Assembly (NCBI GenBank): GCA_021202985.1
Contig: JAJQCA010000037.1
Coordinates: forward strand, 1 to 43,459
Direction: 5' to 3'
Source of the DNA: Alistipes sp.
GTDB lineage: Bacteria > Bacteroidota > Bacteroidia > Bacteroidales > Rikenellaceae
DNA length: 43,459 bases
The position numbers and the translations under genes are program-made. Numbering within the stretch: the stretch's first letter is position 1; every line of letters begins with the position of its first letter. Below the pieces are notes generated by a model. The model did no database searches and was not told where the DNA came from. It saw only the letters and a program-made list of their open reading frames with translations. This document shows positions 9,401 through 16,862 of the stretch, piece by piece.

Positions 9401-10818
9401 TAGACCAGCTCCTGGAGTTCCGCAAATTGCAGAACAACGTTCTTCGGCTCGACCTGGAAGCTACCGACATAGTTCAGTTCGGTAGGGATATATACGAGAG
9501 CTTCAGCGAATTGGCGTTAAAGAAAAGCATCACCTACAACTTCCTTAGCAACACCGACAGCAACCATATCTATATCGACCGCCGCAAGGTGGATAAGATA
9601 ATTTACAACCTGCTGAACAACGCCTTCAAATTCACTCCCAACGGAGGGAAAATAGTCATAAACATCACTAACGACGCCGAAAAGCAGGTTTGCATGATAC
9701 GGGTAAGCGATACGGGAATAGGTATCGACCGCGAGAAACAGCACCTGCTGTTCAGCCGCTTCATGCAGATAAACTTCTCGTCGTCAGGGACGGGGGTCGG
9801 GCTGTCGCTGGTTAAAGAGTTCGTGGAGGTTCACAAGGGGCGCATCTGGTACGAGCAGAACGGCAGGCAGGGTTCGGTTTTCAACGTGGAGCTGCCCACA
9901 AATCCCGAAGTCTACAAAAACGACAACATTGTGGAGAACAGCGAGGCCGACTCCCGGCCGGTGGATGAAAATTCGAGCATCGTCTACCCCAACGACCCGA
10001 CTGTGGAGGTCAAGCTGCCCGACATCCCGGACGCGACGCTCTCCAATTTCAAGATACTGGTTATCGACGACAACGACAGCATTCGCGACATGCTCACCGA
10101 GCAGTTCAGTAACTACTTTGTGGTAAACACGGCCGAGGACGGCAAGAAAGGTCTTCAGAAAGCCATAGAACTGAATCCGGACCTTATAATCTGCGACGTG
10201 ATGATGCCCGAAATGGATGGCTTCGAAGTTACGCGCCGGCTCAAGGGCGAGTTCCAGACCTGCCACATCCCGATAATCCTGCTCACAGCCCACACTTCGC
10301 TGGAACACCAAATGGAAGGGATACAGAGCGGTGCGGACGCCTATATAATGAAACCGTTCAGTATGAAGTACCTTATTTCGCGGGTGTTCAAACTGATAGA
10401 ACAGCGCGAAAGGCTGAAGAAACGGTTCTCGAGTAACCATGTGCTGGACGGAAACCTGCTGTCGAACACCGACAAGGACCGTTCGTTTTACACCCTGATA
10501 GACGGAATACTGGAGAAGCACATGTCCGAACCCGACTTCTCGGTCGACAAGTTCGCAGAGCAGGCAAAGATGCGCCGCACCATTTTCTACAAAAAGGTCA
10601 AAGGCGTCACGGGCTTTTCTCCAAACGAGTTGATAAAGGTGAAGCGTCTTCAACGCGCCGCCGAACTGTTGATACAGGGTGAACTGACCGTTTCCGAGGT
10701 GTCGTACAAAGTCGGTTACGACGACCCGTTCTATTTCAGCAAATGCTTCAAGGAGCAGTTCGGCTGCCCACCGTCCAAATACGGCAAGGACAACGAACCT
10801 GAGAAAGCGGCTTCCTGA
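6490..10818 (+). CDS. Hybrid two-component system sensor/regulator (HTCS) of the pectin PUL
   Basis: A single-protein signalling system: it senses a pectin oligosaccharide in the periplasm and activates PUL transcription. The 1442-residue protein has a signal peptide (about 1-20) and about 14 beta-propeller repeats (about 25-750, repeated GxIWVGT/GLxRY patterns). A Y_Y_Y immunoglobulin-like domain (about 785-870, YSYMLEGYDRDW) and one membrane segment (about 878-898) follow. The histidine kinase has phosphorylatable His927 in HEFRTPL, an N box near 1041 and DTGIGI near 1074. The receiver domain has Asp1193/Asp1194 and phospho-acceptor Asp1236, and an AraC-type DNA-binding domain occupies about 1335-1435. 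All parts look intact. It diverges from the GH105-CE12 operon and is the only plus-strand gene among the PUL enzymes. The ligand is probably a rhamnogalacturonan fragment, inferred from its neighbours. Confidence 0.95.
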   Translation: MRWSVTLLLLALLPVKSYPATPDNLYFKQISTTDGLTHNTVRSILVDSKGFVWAGTVDGLNRYDGYSIVRHKPRQGDPNSLHDHRIRQLYEDRDGFLWIKSYAWEFSCYDPVHETYIDYMPGSGNKPPYTSIYESPNGDIWLWGNSGTDAEGCLRIRKGAEGFSSRTYLGDGGGMNCRFLYEDPNGLVWTGGSSGLYRIRPSGEPDVYFPGAYSFMDVAELDGRLFFTTEQSVIIEYNIKRDSFREIEGDRDEYGRFLQAVNMTDNELLLSTDHGMVAYNVDNSRFERPEWAADPQFMGRTELSVDGLGGIWVSNQSGRVWYYNKQKRRARSFQLIPPETMAVIDFERFEFFTDSTGEIWITTYGGGLYNYSPETGRLSNYTYSSEYNSPASDYLLSINEDGYGNIWVGSEYAGIIKVARSPYDVTMVRPEPAGSVGKNNNVRSIHSDPYGNVWVGTKNGNLYVYDSELKRKRMVMADINPYSFEVDDRNRLWVGTKGNGIYLLDLDSHRVVSHYSDIGADEEQTMLGNTIFDLLRDSEGRMWACTFGGGLALAEEDGEGGMTLRRFFQGHASRSYVRYIYETSDGMLWAGTSNGVLKFDPAKLIGDETAYTSYSLDLTDPGSLSCNDIKAIYEDSRGTIWIGTAGGGINRYVPAEGNAGEYFVSYTVEHGLAGDYISSILEDRRGYLWISTESGISRYDVDNEDFTSYNFSENTAGNLFNENACLYTRNGNMLWGSLDGMLVFNPEAFAPDMTSPSVTFTALSLSDRKIAAGREGSPLERSITYSDGIKLRHNENTFTLEFSTLSMGDASKIKYSYMLEGYDRDWSFATSVNSAAYKNIPSGRYIFKVRGTNREGEWSDEITSLAVTISPPWWASNAAYLGYTLLLGAILYFSYRLITKINALNNNVKLEKELTNHKLRFFTNISHEFRTPLTLIKVAVENMNAEPNVPENIAKQVGVLSRNSQALTRMIDQLLEFRKLQNNVLRLDLEATDIVQFGRDIYESFSELALKKSITYNFLSNTDSNHIYIDRRKVDKIIYNLLNNAFKFTPNGGKIVINITNDAEKQVCMIRVSDTGIGIDREKQHLLFSRFMQINFSSSGTGVGLSLVKEFVEVHKGRIWYEQNGRQGSVFNVELPTNPEVYKNDNIVENSEADSRPVDENSSIVYPNDPTVEVKLPDIPDATLSNFKILVIDDNDSIRDMLTEQFSNYFVVNTAEDGKKGLQKAIELNPDLIICDVMMPEMDGFEVTRRLKGEFQTCHIPIILLTAHTSLEHQMEGIQSGADAYIMKPFSMKYLISRVFKLIEQRERLKKRFSSNHVLDGNLLSNTDKDRSFYTLIDGILEKHMSEPDFSVDKFAEQAKMRRTIFYKKVKGVTGFSPNELIKVKRLQRAAELLIQGELTVSEVSYKVGYDDPFYFSKCFKEQFGCPPSKYGKDNEPEKAAS

Positions 10819-10940
10819 CCGGCATGCCTCCTGTCGCCTTACCGGCGAAGCGCACCCGGGTGCCCGGTTGCGCGGCATGTAACGAACTGTTACAGGCTTT
10901 TAACGGCACCCCATGCGGGCGGGGTCCGGGTTAAATCAAT

Positions 10941-10969
10941 CGGTAAGTTATAACTTCGGTAAGTTATAA
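10941..10969. repeat. Tandem 13-bp direct repeat CGGTAAGTTATAA with palindrome
   Basis: CGGTAAGTTATAA occurs at 10941-10953 and again, identically, at 10957-10969, a 16-bp period. The perfect 12-bp palindrome AAGTTATAACTT (10945-10956) spans the first copy and the spacer. The site lies between convergent genes, so it is not an obvious promoter operator. Function unknown. Confidence 0.6.
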
Positions 10970-11224
10970 ATAAGGACTTAACGTCCTGCATTGCATTTTG
11001 CGATTTACGGTTGGCGATCCGGCAACCATATTCTGCGCCGGCCTCGAACCGTTTACGGCCGCACCCATTCTTACCGGAGTCCTCGGTATTGGCATTATGG
11101 GTAAACAGCGACGACCACGCCCTCCGTTTCCACCCGGCTACCTTCCACACCCTCTGTGCCGGTTGCGGCCGCCACAGGATTCCGTGTAACATAATAAAAA
11201 ACACTCTTATTCACCCGTAAAACA

Positions 11225-11256
11225 ATAGGGGAGCGCTCCGACGGGCGCTCCCCTAT
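11225..11256 (-). terminator. Rho-independent terminator after GH42
   Basis: A perfect 12-bp stem ATAGGGGAGCGC / GCGCTCCCCTAT with an 8-base loop, 56 bases past the GH42 stop. On the minus strand it is followed by TTGTTTTAC, a T-rich tail. Confidence 0.85.
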
Positions 11257-11311
11257 CCTTTCAAACTAATAATTAAGATAAAGCTGGTAATTAAGGTGGT
11301 AGTGATGTCAT

Positions 11312-13387
11312 TTACTGTTTCCAGACCGAAATCCCGGCCACGGGAATTTCCGCCCCGCCGATTATAAACTCCTTACCATCCACGGGCAGACGGTGCGTCC
11401 GGTCGCCGTAATTAACAGCAATCCCGAAGCCGTCGCGGTACTCGATATTCACACCCGCGGGAAGGTCAAGCAGTTCGATTCCGAGGCGACCGTAAAGCTG
11501 CTGCAAAACGGCCTTTTCCAACTGGCCGCCGTGCGAATCGGCCCCGATAAAGGTCACCGTCCCCTTGCCCCTGCGGGTATGGGTCACGGCCGGCCGGCCG
11601 TCGTAGAAATCGCCCTGGTAAGTAGCCCATACTTCGGTAGCGCCGCGGGGCGTAAGGATTTCGCCCCAACTGGTCCACGGGTAACGCCGTCCTTCGAACT
11701 CCACTTCCCCGGGGTCGCCCGGCATCGGCAGGTCATAAAAATCGATGTCGGCCCCGATAAGGTCCCACACCGGGTAGCCGTAAGGTGCTTCGAACAACTG
11801 CCCGTTACGGGTTTTGTGTCCCGTACGGCAACTAAGCACCAGGTTTCCGCCCTGCTCCACGTAAGCGGTCCACCGGTCTATCAACTCCCGGTCGACCATT
11901 TCGTACGCCGGCGCTACGACCACGTTATAGGCGGAGAACTCGTCCCCCTCGTCGATAAAATCGACAGGCGCCCCGTAGCTTTTCAAAGCGCCGTAATACT
12001 TGTCGATATGCTCCTCGGTGTTCCACTCGGTAGTCTGGCGGTTTCGCTGCATCTCCCACTCGTTCTCGTGGTTATATAGTATCGCCGTTCGTCGCGACTC
12101 GAACTCGGCCGGAGCGGCGGCTCCCGGGTCGGCGTTCCGGCGCAATAACGCTATTTCCTCGATAAAGGTCTTGAATTCGAGACCTCCCGGGGTCGGCGTC
12201 ACACCGTCCGGACCTACGATACCGTAGTGGTACAACTCGGTGCCGTATATCGGCTGGCGGTAACGGTAGGTGCAGGTAAAACTGCTACCGCCGGCGAATA
12301 CATGCCACAGCCAAAGCCTTACGGCTCCTGGTAGCGGCTGCGGGTTTATCCGGCCCCAGTTCACCTGCCCGGGCTGGAGTTCCATAACGCCGTACACACC
12401 GTCGATTGTACGGAAAAAGTCATTAGCCTTTGCGATTCGCTCCACCGGGCCGAGCCGGTAACCTTTTCGCCCTACCCCGTAATTTTCGCCGAATACCATA
12501 TAACGGGTGTAACTATGGAAGTCCAACTCGCGTATCTGCCTCAGGTGGCCGTTGTTGTAGTCGGGTATCAGGTTGGTTGTAACCCACTGGTCGCCGGTGA
12601 TATGGCGGCGGATTACCCGGGTCTGCTCGTCGAGGAACGAAACCGTCTCCTCCGTGTTGAACCGGCCATAGTCCAATATCTGGTGGGTATTCATAAACTG
12701 CTGGCTGAGCATCGGGATATTGATCTGCGAAAAATCGGAATAGACCTGGCTCCAGAATGCCGTACCCCACGCTTTGTTCAGCGCTTCTATTGAACCGTAA
12801 CGTCGCTGGAGCCACTCGCGGAACCGCTTCTGCGCGTCCGGGCCATAGTCCACGAACGGCCGCGGTTCGTTATCGAGCTGCCAGCCCATGATGCGGCTGT
12901 CGCTTCCGTAATGCTCCGCCAGCCGGGTTATCATCTTCATGGAGTACTCGCGGTAAAATTCATTGGATACCGAGGGATGCTGCCGCGAACCGTGGTCCAC
13001 GATAACCCCGTCTTCACGGGTGAGCAGGATGTCCGGGTGTTTGCGCACCAGCCACACCGGCGGGGTTGCGGTCGAGGTGCACATAATTACCTTAAGCCCG
13101 TGTTTGTCGGCCAGCTCCACGGCCCGGTCGAGCCATTCGAAATCGTAAACCCCCTCCTCGGGTTCCAGTTGCGCCCATGCGAATTCGGCATAGTGCACGA
13201 ACTCGAAACCCATGTCGCTAATCTGTTTCAGGTCCCTCTCCCACTGTGAAGGGTCCCAGTGCTCCGGGTAGTAATAAACCCCTACCGTTGTAAGGGCGGC
13301 CGGGTCGAAAAACTTTTCCGCCCCGGCGGCCGCTATCTGTCCGCAGGCAAGCACGATGGCCGCCGCGCATACTATCAGTTTCCTCAT
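11312..13387 (-). CDS. GH42 beta-galactosidase
   Basis: Exo-acting beta-galactosidase, expected to trim galactose or galactan side chains of rhamnogalacturonan I. The 691-residue protein shows the GH42 layout. The TIM barrel starts at VGVYYYPEHW (about 35-44) and the acid/base Glu174 lies in WQLDNEP. The nucleophile is Glu336 in YGVMELQPGQVNW. A trimerisation-like domain (about 405-600) and a short beta C-terminal domain follow. The N-terminus is a signal peptide; VLAC at residue 15 could be a lipobox, or cleavage may occur near AAAGA. Its ATG overlaps the GH106 stop in an ATGA, so the two are translationally coupled. It is the last gene of that unit and is followed by a strong terminator. 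Confidence 0.93.
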   Translation of the reverse strand: MRKLIVCAAAIVLACGQIAAAGAEKFFDPAALTTVGVYYYPEHWDPSQWERDLKQISDMGFEFVHYAEFAWAQLEPEEGVYDFEWLDRAVELADKHGLKVIMCTSTATPPVWLVRKHPDILLTREDGVIVDHGSRQHPSVSNEFYREYSMKMITRLAEHYGSDSRIMGWQLDNEPRPFVDYGPDAQKRFREWLQRRYGSIEALNKAWGTAFWSQVYSDFSQINIPMLSQQFMNTHQILDYGRFNTEETVSFLDEQTRVIRRHITGDQWVTTNLIPDYNNGHLRQIRELDFHSYTRYMVFGENYGVGRKGYRLGPVERIAKANDFFRTIDGVYGVMELQPGQVNWGRINPQPLPGAVRLWLWHVFAGGSSFTCTYRYRQPIYGTELYHYGIVGPDGVTPTPGGLEFKTFIEEIALLRRNADPGAAAPAEFESRRTAILYNHENEWEMQRNRQTTEWNTEEHIDKYYGALKSYGAPVDFIDEGDEFSAYNVVVAPAYEMVDRELIDRWTAYVEQGGNLVLSCRTGHKTRNGQLFEAPYGYPVWDLIGADIDFYDLPMPGDPGEVEFEGRRYPWTSWGEILTPRGATEVWATYQGDFYDGRPAVTHTRRGKGTVTFIGADSHGGQLEKAVLQQLYGRLGIELLDLPAGVNIEYRDGFGIAVNYGDRTHRLPVDGKEFIIGGAEIPVAGISVWKQ

Positions 13388-16200
13388 AGCTCGAGTGCCG
13401 GATATTCGCTTATCAGTACCGGACCCAGCAGGCCCGATTCCACCACCGCCCTGTCACTATACGGCGTCTGGCGGTAATTGAGGTCCACGATATTCGTATC
13501 GTGGAAGATACGCCACACCACCCCGCGGCGGTCGTAATCCGCTATACGGTTGGCGGCAAGGTTCGTCACTTCTATTTCGAGCGAGTTATCGCCGTCGTTC
13601 AGGTAGTCCGTTATATCGGTTTCGAACGGAGGGCTGATAAGTACGCCGGCCTCCCGGCCGTTGACTTTCACCCTCGCGCTCTCACGCACATGGCCGAGCG
13701 ATATTACGTACCGCAGCCCGTCCTTCTTTTCCACCGGCACGGTCACGCTGTACCGGCCGCGGCCCCTGTTTATGCCGAGGCGCTCGTCGTCCAGATCAGT
13801 CCAGCTTCCGAGCGTACCTATTCCGAACGTTTCGCCGATTTCAGGGTCGCTCTCCGGGAAGTCGAGAGTCCAGCCCGTTTCGACGGGTACTTCGGCAGTG
13901 GCACTGGCAAGGTAAGTCCAGTCCGCGATGCCTTTGATATCCTTGTCGAAAGTCTTCACGATAACCGATTGGCCGGGTTTCAATTGCAGGTAAACCTGCG
14001 TGCGGCCGTCAGCCTTGCGCACCTTGGCGCGGCCCGAGCTACCGTCCAGCGGATTGTATATCATGGCTGCGGCGGCATCCACGCCGAGCGTCACCCACCC
14101 GTCCACCGGGCGGTTGCGGAGCATGGTCATAAAGTAGTGGTGGCCGCTGCCGTTACTGCGGCGAATGAGTTGGCCGCCGTGCTCGGTCGAGAACGATTCT
14201 GGAGTGATTCCGGTCGCGGGCAGAAGGCCTGCGTAGCCCTTACCCGTAATTACCGAACCCTGCCCCACTTTGCTTACCTGTACCGTGGCGAAATCCACTT
14301 CCGGCAGCCCCCGGAGCGACTGCTCCAACTGGCCGCGGCGCTCCTCGAAACCGTACAGTCCCGGCACTTCCGAAGGATAGTGGTCGCTGAATATAACGGT
14401 CGCCCCGCGTTCGATAAGCTCCCTTACCTTGGCCATGGTCGTCTCCGGGATAATCGTTACCGACGGGAGTATGAGAGCTTTGTAGCTTACGCCGCCCTCG
14501 GTCACAATCTTGCCACCGTCCACGCCGGTGGAGGCTATGTAGCGGTCCGAAATGTAGTCGACGTCGTAACCCGCCTGCATTATATTGTCGACCGCGTCGC
14601 AGAAGTCCGGAAGCCTTTCCCGCAGGCCGTGAATGGAGAAGGCCTTGTAGAAACTGCCTCCCGGCTCGGCCCACATGTCGTAAATCGGCAGGTAGAGCAG
14701 GTAGTCGTTGTCCGGCTGTCCGTATTGCAGGAACGACTGCACTCGGGTTATATAGCTGGTGAGCGCGGGTGCGTCGTTCCAGAAGGCATTGGTCGGCGAG
14801 AAGTCGATCGTGGCGTAGAATTTCCATCCGGGCCACGGAGCGTCTTCGGGCGTATATGTATAGCCGTGGAAAAAGATATGGTTGACCCCTGCCGTAAACA
14901 TCTGGTCCAGCTCGACTTTAGCCTGGGAGAGAGATGTGCGGAAGTGGTCAGTAAGCCATGTCAGCGACTCGGCCGAAGTATATTTTTTACCGGTGATATG
15001 GGCGGCCGACGAAGCGTATTTCAGGATGGTCGGATCGCCGTCGTTCTCCTTGCGTATTTCGTCGTGCCGCAGGTACGGTATGTCGAAATCCGAGATGCCG
15101 AAAGTCTCGCACTCGGGAATGTCCACGGCAGCATAGATATCTATGAGGTTGGCCGGCGAGCCGTGGGCCTGGTTACGGGTGATGGCCCCGTGCGAGTGGG
15201 CCCACTCGGTCCACGGACGGGTGAAGTTTTCCAAGAGCAGTTCGCCCATGGTCTCACGGTAATTGGTTATAACCCTTACCGAAGCGTCGGTGCGGCCCTG
15301 CCCCAACAGTTCCGGCAGGTAAAGTTCCAGCTTGTAGCCGCGCCTGCGCTCGAACTCAGCCAGCAGCGACGGGGTCCAGTCCGCGCCGAACACCTCGTAC
15401 GAGTCGTTGAAGAACGTGCTGGGGTAAGGGGTGCCGGTGGAGTTGAACGCCTGGTCGTATTTGCCGAGGTATTTCTTCACCACATCGCCGTCGAGATGGT
15501 CCATCACAAGGCCCGCCCCGCCCGGAGCGGCCCTCTTTACGGCCTGCAGGGTGCGGCCCACGAACAGCGAGGTCACTTCCCAGTCGTCGCCTTCCGGGGC
15601 GTTCCACTCCAGGGTGCCGTCGTCCGCAACCTCACCGGTGATGTCGAGCCTGTGCTGCCCGTCGCCCGAATTGGCCACCACCCTTTCGAGGTAGGCCACA
15701 CTACGCTGGCGGGCGAAATACTCGGGAACTTCTATCTTCTCGGTCAGCTTCTGGCCGCCGCGCACGTTATGTACTACCGTGATGGCGGTCGCCGCGCCGT
15801 CCTGCGGGTCGATTTCAGGCCCCCCGAACGGCCAGCCCGTACCGGTGTTCATATCCACCTTCATGCCGAGCCGTTCGGCCTCGGTAATGGTAAACCCTAC
15901 CATATCCATCCAGCGCTGCGACAGGTAGTCGATATAATGGTCCTCGCGACCCTTAACGCCGTATATCGGTGTAATCTCCACCGTTCCGAGGCCCACACGG
16001 GCCATCTCGCCGAGGTTGTAACTCAGCCCGGCGGAATCCACGTCGCTGCCCATCCACCACCAGCGGGTACCGGGTTTTGCCTCCACGGTCACGTCCGGCC
16101 AGCCGGTTTCCGTTTTGCCGCCCTCGGGCGAGCACGACGCGAAGAGGGCCGCGGCCGCTACGGCCGGCAATAAAATTCTCTGTAAAGTATATTTCACCAT
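13384..16200 (-). CDS. GH106 alpha-L-rhamnosidase, lipoprotein
   Basis: Releases alpha-L-rhamnose from rhamnogalacturonan oligosaccharides, supplying the substrate of the mutarotase. The 938-residue protein has a lipobox ending FASC (Cys23) followed by SPEGGKTE, so it is lipid-anchored. The GH106 N-terminal signature is clear: PGTRWWWMGSDVD (about 43-55), then a barrel with the LGTVEITPIYG and GTGWPFGGPEID segments. Further conserved parts are TSAESLTWLTDHF and FFHGYTYTPEDAPWPGW. A C-terminal galactose-binding-like beta sandwich (about 770-930) carries the LGHVRESARVKVNGREAG pattern. It overlaps GH42 downstream by four bases. A 662-bp gap separates it from the PL11 gene upstream, so it probably has its own promoter. 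Confidence 0.93.
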   Translation of the reverse strand: MVKYTLQRILLPAVAAAALFASCSPEGGKTETGWPDVTVEAKPGTRWWWMGSDVDSAGLSYNLGEMARVGLGTVEITPIYGVKGREDHYIDYLSQRWMDMVGFTITEAERLGMKVDMNTGTGWPFGGPEIDPQDGAATAITVVHNVRGGQKLTEKIEVPEYFARQRSVAYLERVVANSGDGQHRLDITGEVADDGTLEWNAPEGDDWEVTSLFVGRTLQAVKRAAPGGAGLVMDHLDGDVVKKYLGKYDQAFNSTGTPYPSTFFNDSYEVFGADWTPSLLAEFERRRGYKLELYLPELLGQGRTDASVRVITNYRETMGELLLENFTRPWTEWAHSHGAITRNQAHGSPANLIDIYAAVDIPECETFGISDFDIPYLRHDEIRKENDGDPTILKYASSAAHITGKKYTSAESLTWLTDHFRTSLSQAKVELDQMFTAGVNHIFFHGYTYTPEDAPWPGWKFYATIDFSPTNAFWNDAPALTSYITRVQSFLQYGQPDNDYLLYLPIYDMWAEPGGSFYKAFSIHGLRERLPDFCDAVDNIMQAGYDVDYISDRYIASTGVDGGKIVTEGGVSYKALILPSVTIIPETTMAKVRELIERGATVIFSDHYPSEVPGLYGFEERRGQLEQSLRGLPEVDFATVQVSKVGQGSVITGKGYAGLLPATGITPESFSTEHGGQLIRRSNGSGHHYFMTMLRNRPVDGWVTLGVDAAAAMIYNPLDGSSGRAKVRKADGRTQVYLQLKPGQSVIVKTFDKDIKGIADWTYLASATAEVPVETGWTLDFPESDPEIGETFGIGTLGSWTDLDDERLGINRGRGRYSVTVPVEKKDGLRYVISLGHVRESARVKVNGREAGVLISPPFETDITDYLNDGDNSLEIEVTNLAANRIADYDRRGVVWRIFHDTNIVDLNYRQTPYSDRAVVESGLLGPVLISEYPALEL

Positions 16201-16862
16201 CGAAGTTTGAGTTAAATGGTCCTACATTAAGTTAGATACCGCTAATTTATCAAAGCGTCCCAACCTATAAATGGATTATTGTCCTTTTTTATGTAATTTC
16301 CGTTTTGCACTGTTTCTCCATGACCGACACCGTGACCCGATTATACAACCGCCGCTCCCCCTGCCGTGAAGCCCGCCCCATGAGTACCCGGGTCGAAAGT
16401 TTGCCCGGAGCGCCTAAACGCCCGGCGACAATGTTTTTCGCCAACCGGCTGGTCGGCTTTCCATGCCGGAGCCTTACTGTTTCAGCCATAAAAAGAGCGG
16501 TTCAAGCGGGCATTTCCCCTTTTGCTTTTCCTGCCGGTAATATTCCCGGCCGCCGCATCGCTCCGGCGGCACCCCGGCTACGGGAACTTTTCTCTTTCGA
16601 CCTTATCACGGCCGCCAATGCCGCAGGGGTGTCGAGTTTGTGGTTCTATACAATCCGCCGTATGTGCGAATATGTTTTAACTTACCCCTGTCGCGTATCC
16701 GTGTCGTTATCGTTAAAATTGCCCTGAATAAATTTACAGCGGGGCCTTTGCGACTCACCCTGGGAAAAACTCCTGAATTTTCTCCAAATGGTATGGGTCG
16801 GTTACACCCGGCAGCGGACCGTCCGGGGGAAAGGCTCGCGCCCTCCCCCGGTGCCGGACCCG
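16201..16862. other. Intergenic region upstream of GH106
   Basis: 662 bp with no credible gene; the short open frames lack family features or a good start. At the PL11 end an 8-bp GC stem CCGGGGGA/TCCCCCGG (16823-16851) sits 11 bases after the PL11 stop and may end that transcript. Near the GH106 start the sequence is AT-rich (16201-16300), as a promoter would be, but I find no exact TAnnTTTG. GTCCTACATT near 16219 resembles the GTCCTAAAAT found before the sensor and upstream of susC. Confidence 0.45.
16823..16851 (-). terminator. Possible terminator hairpin after PL11
   Basis: An 8-bp GC-only-plus-one-AT stem, CCGGGGGA/TCCCCCGG, with a 13-base loop directly after the PL11 stop. There is no T-run behind it, so it is a weak call. 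Confidence 0.4.

Larger units (their letters stand above)
10819..11311. other. Convergent intergenic region between the hybrid sensor and GH42
   Basis: 493 bp between the 3' ends of the two genes, with no convincing gene. It contains a GC-rich imperfect hairpin (10850-10873) and a small hairpin TGTAAC-GAACT-GTTACA (10878-10894), which may together end sensor transcription. A tandem 13-bp repeat with an embedded palindrome lies at 10941-10969, and the GH42 terminator at 11225-11256. The middle (about 10980-11200) shows nothing I can name. Confidence 0.5.

Noticed and set aside
10890-11204. 104-codon frame in the convergent gap
   Set aside because: Overlaps the phased repeats and hairpins, has no coding-like composition and no recognisable domain.
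13501-16173. 890-codon open frame on the plus strand opposite GH106
   Set aside because: It mirrors the GC-rich codon use of GH106, has no recognisable domains, and the minus-strand protein is a clear GH106. The same holds for the long antisense frames opposite GH42, HTCS, kdgK and uxaC.
16305-16727. 140-codon plus-strand frame upstream of GH106
   Set aside because: Arg/Pro-rich translation typical of non-coding GC-rich DNA, no family resemblance, and no ribosome-binding context.
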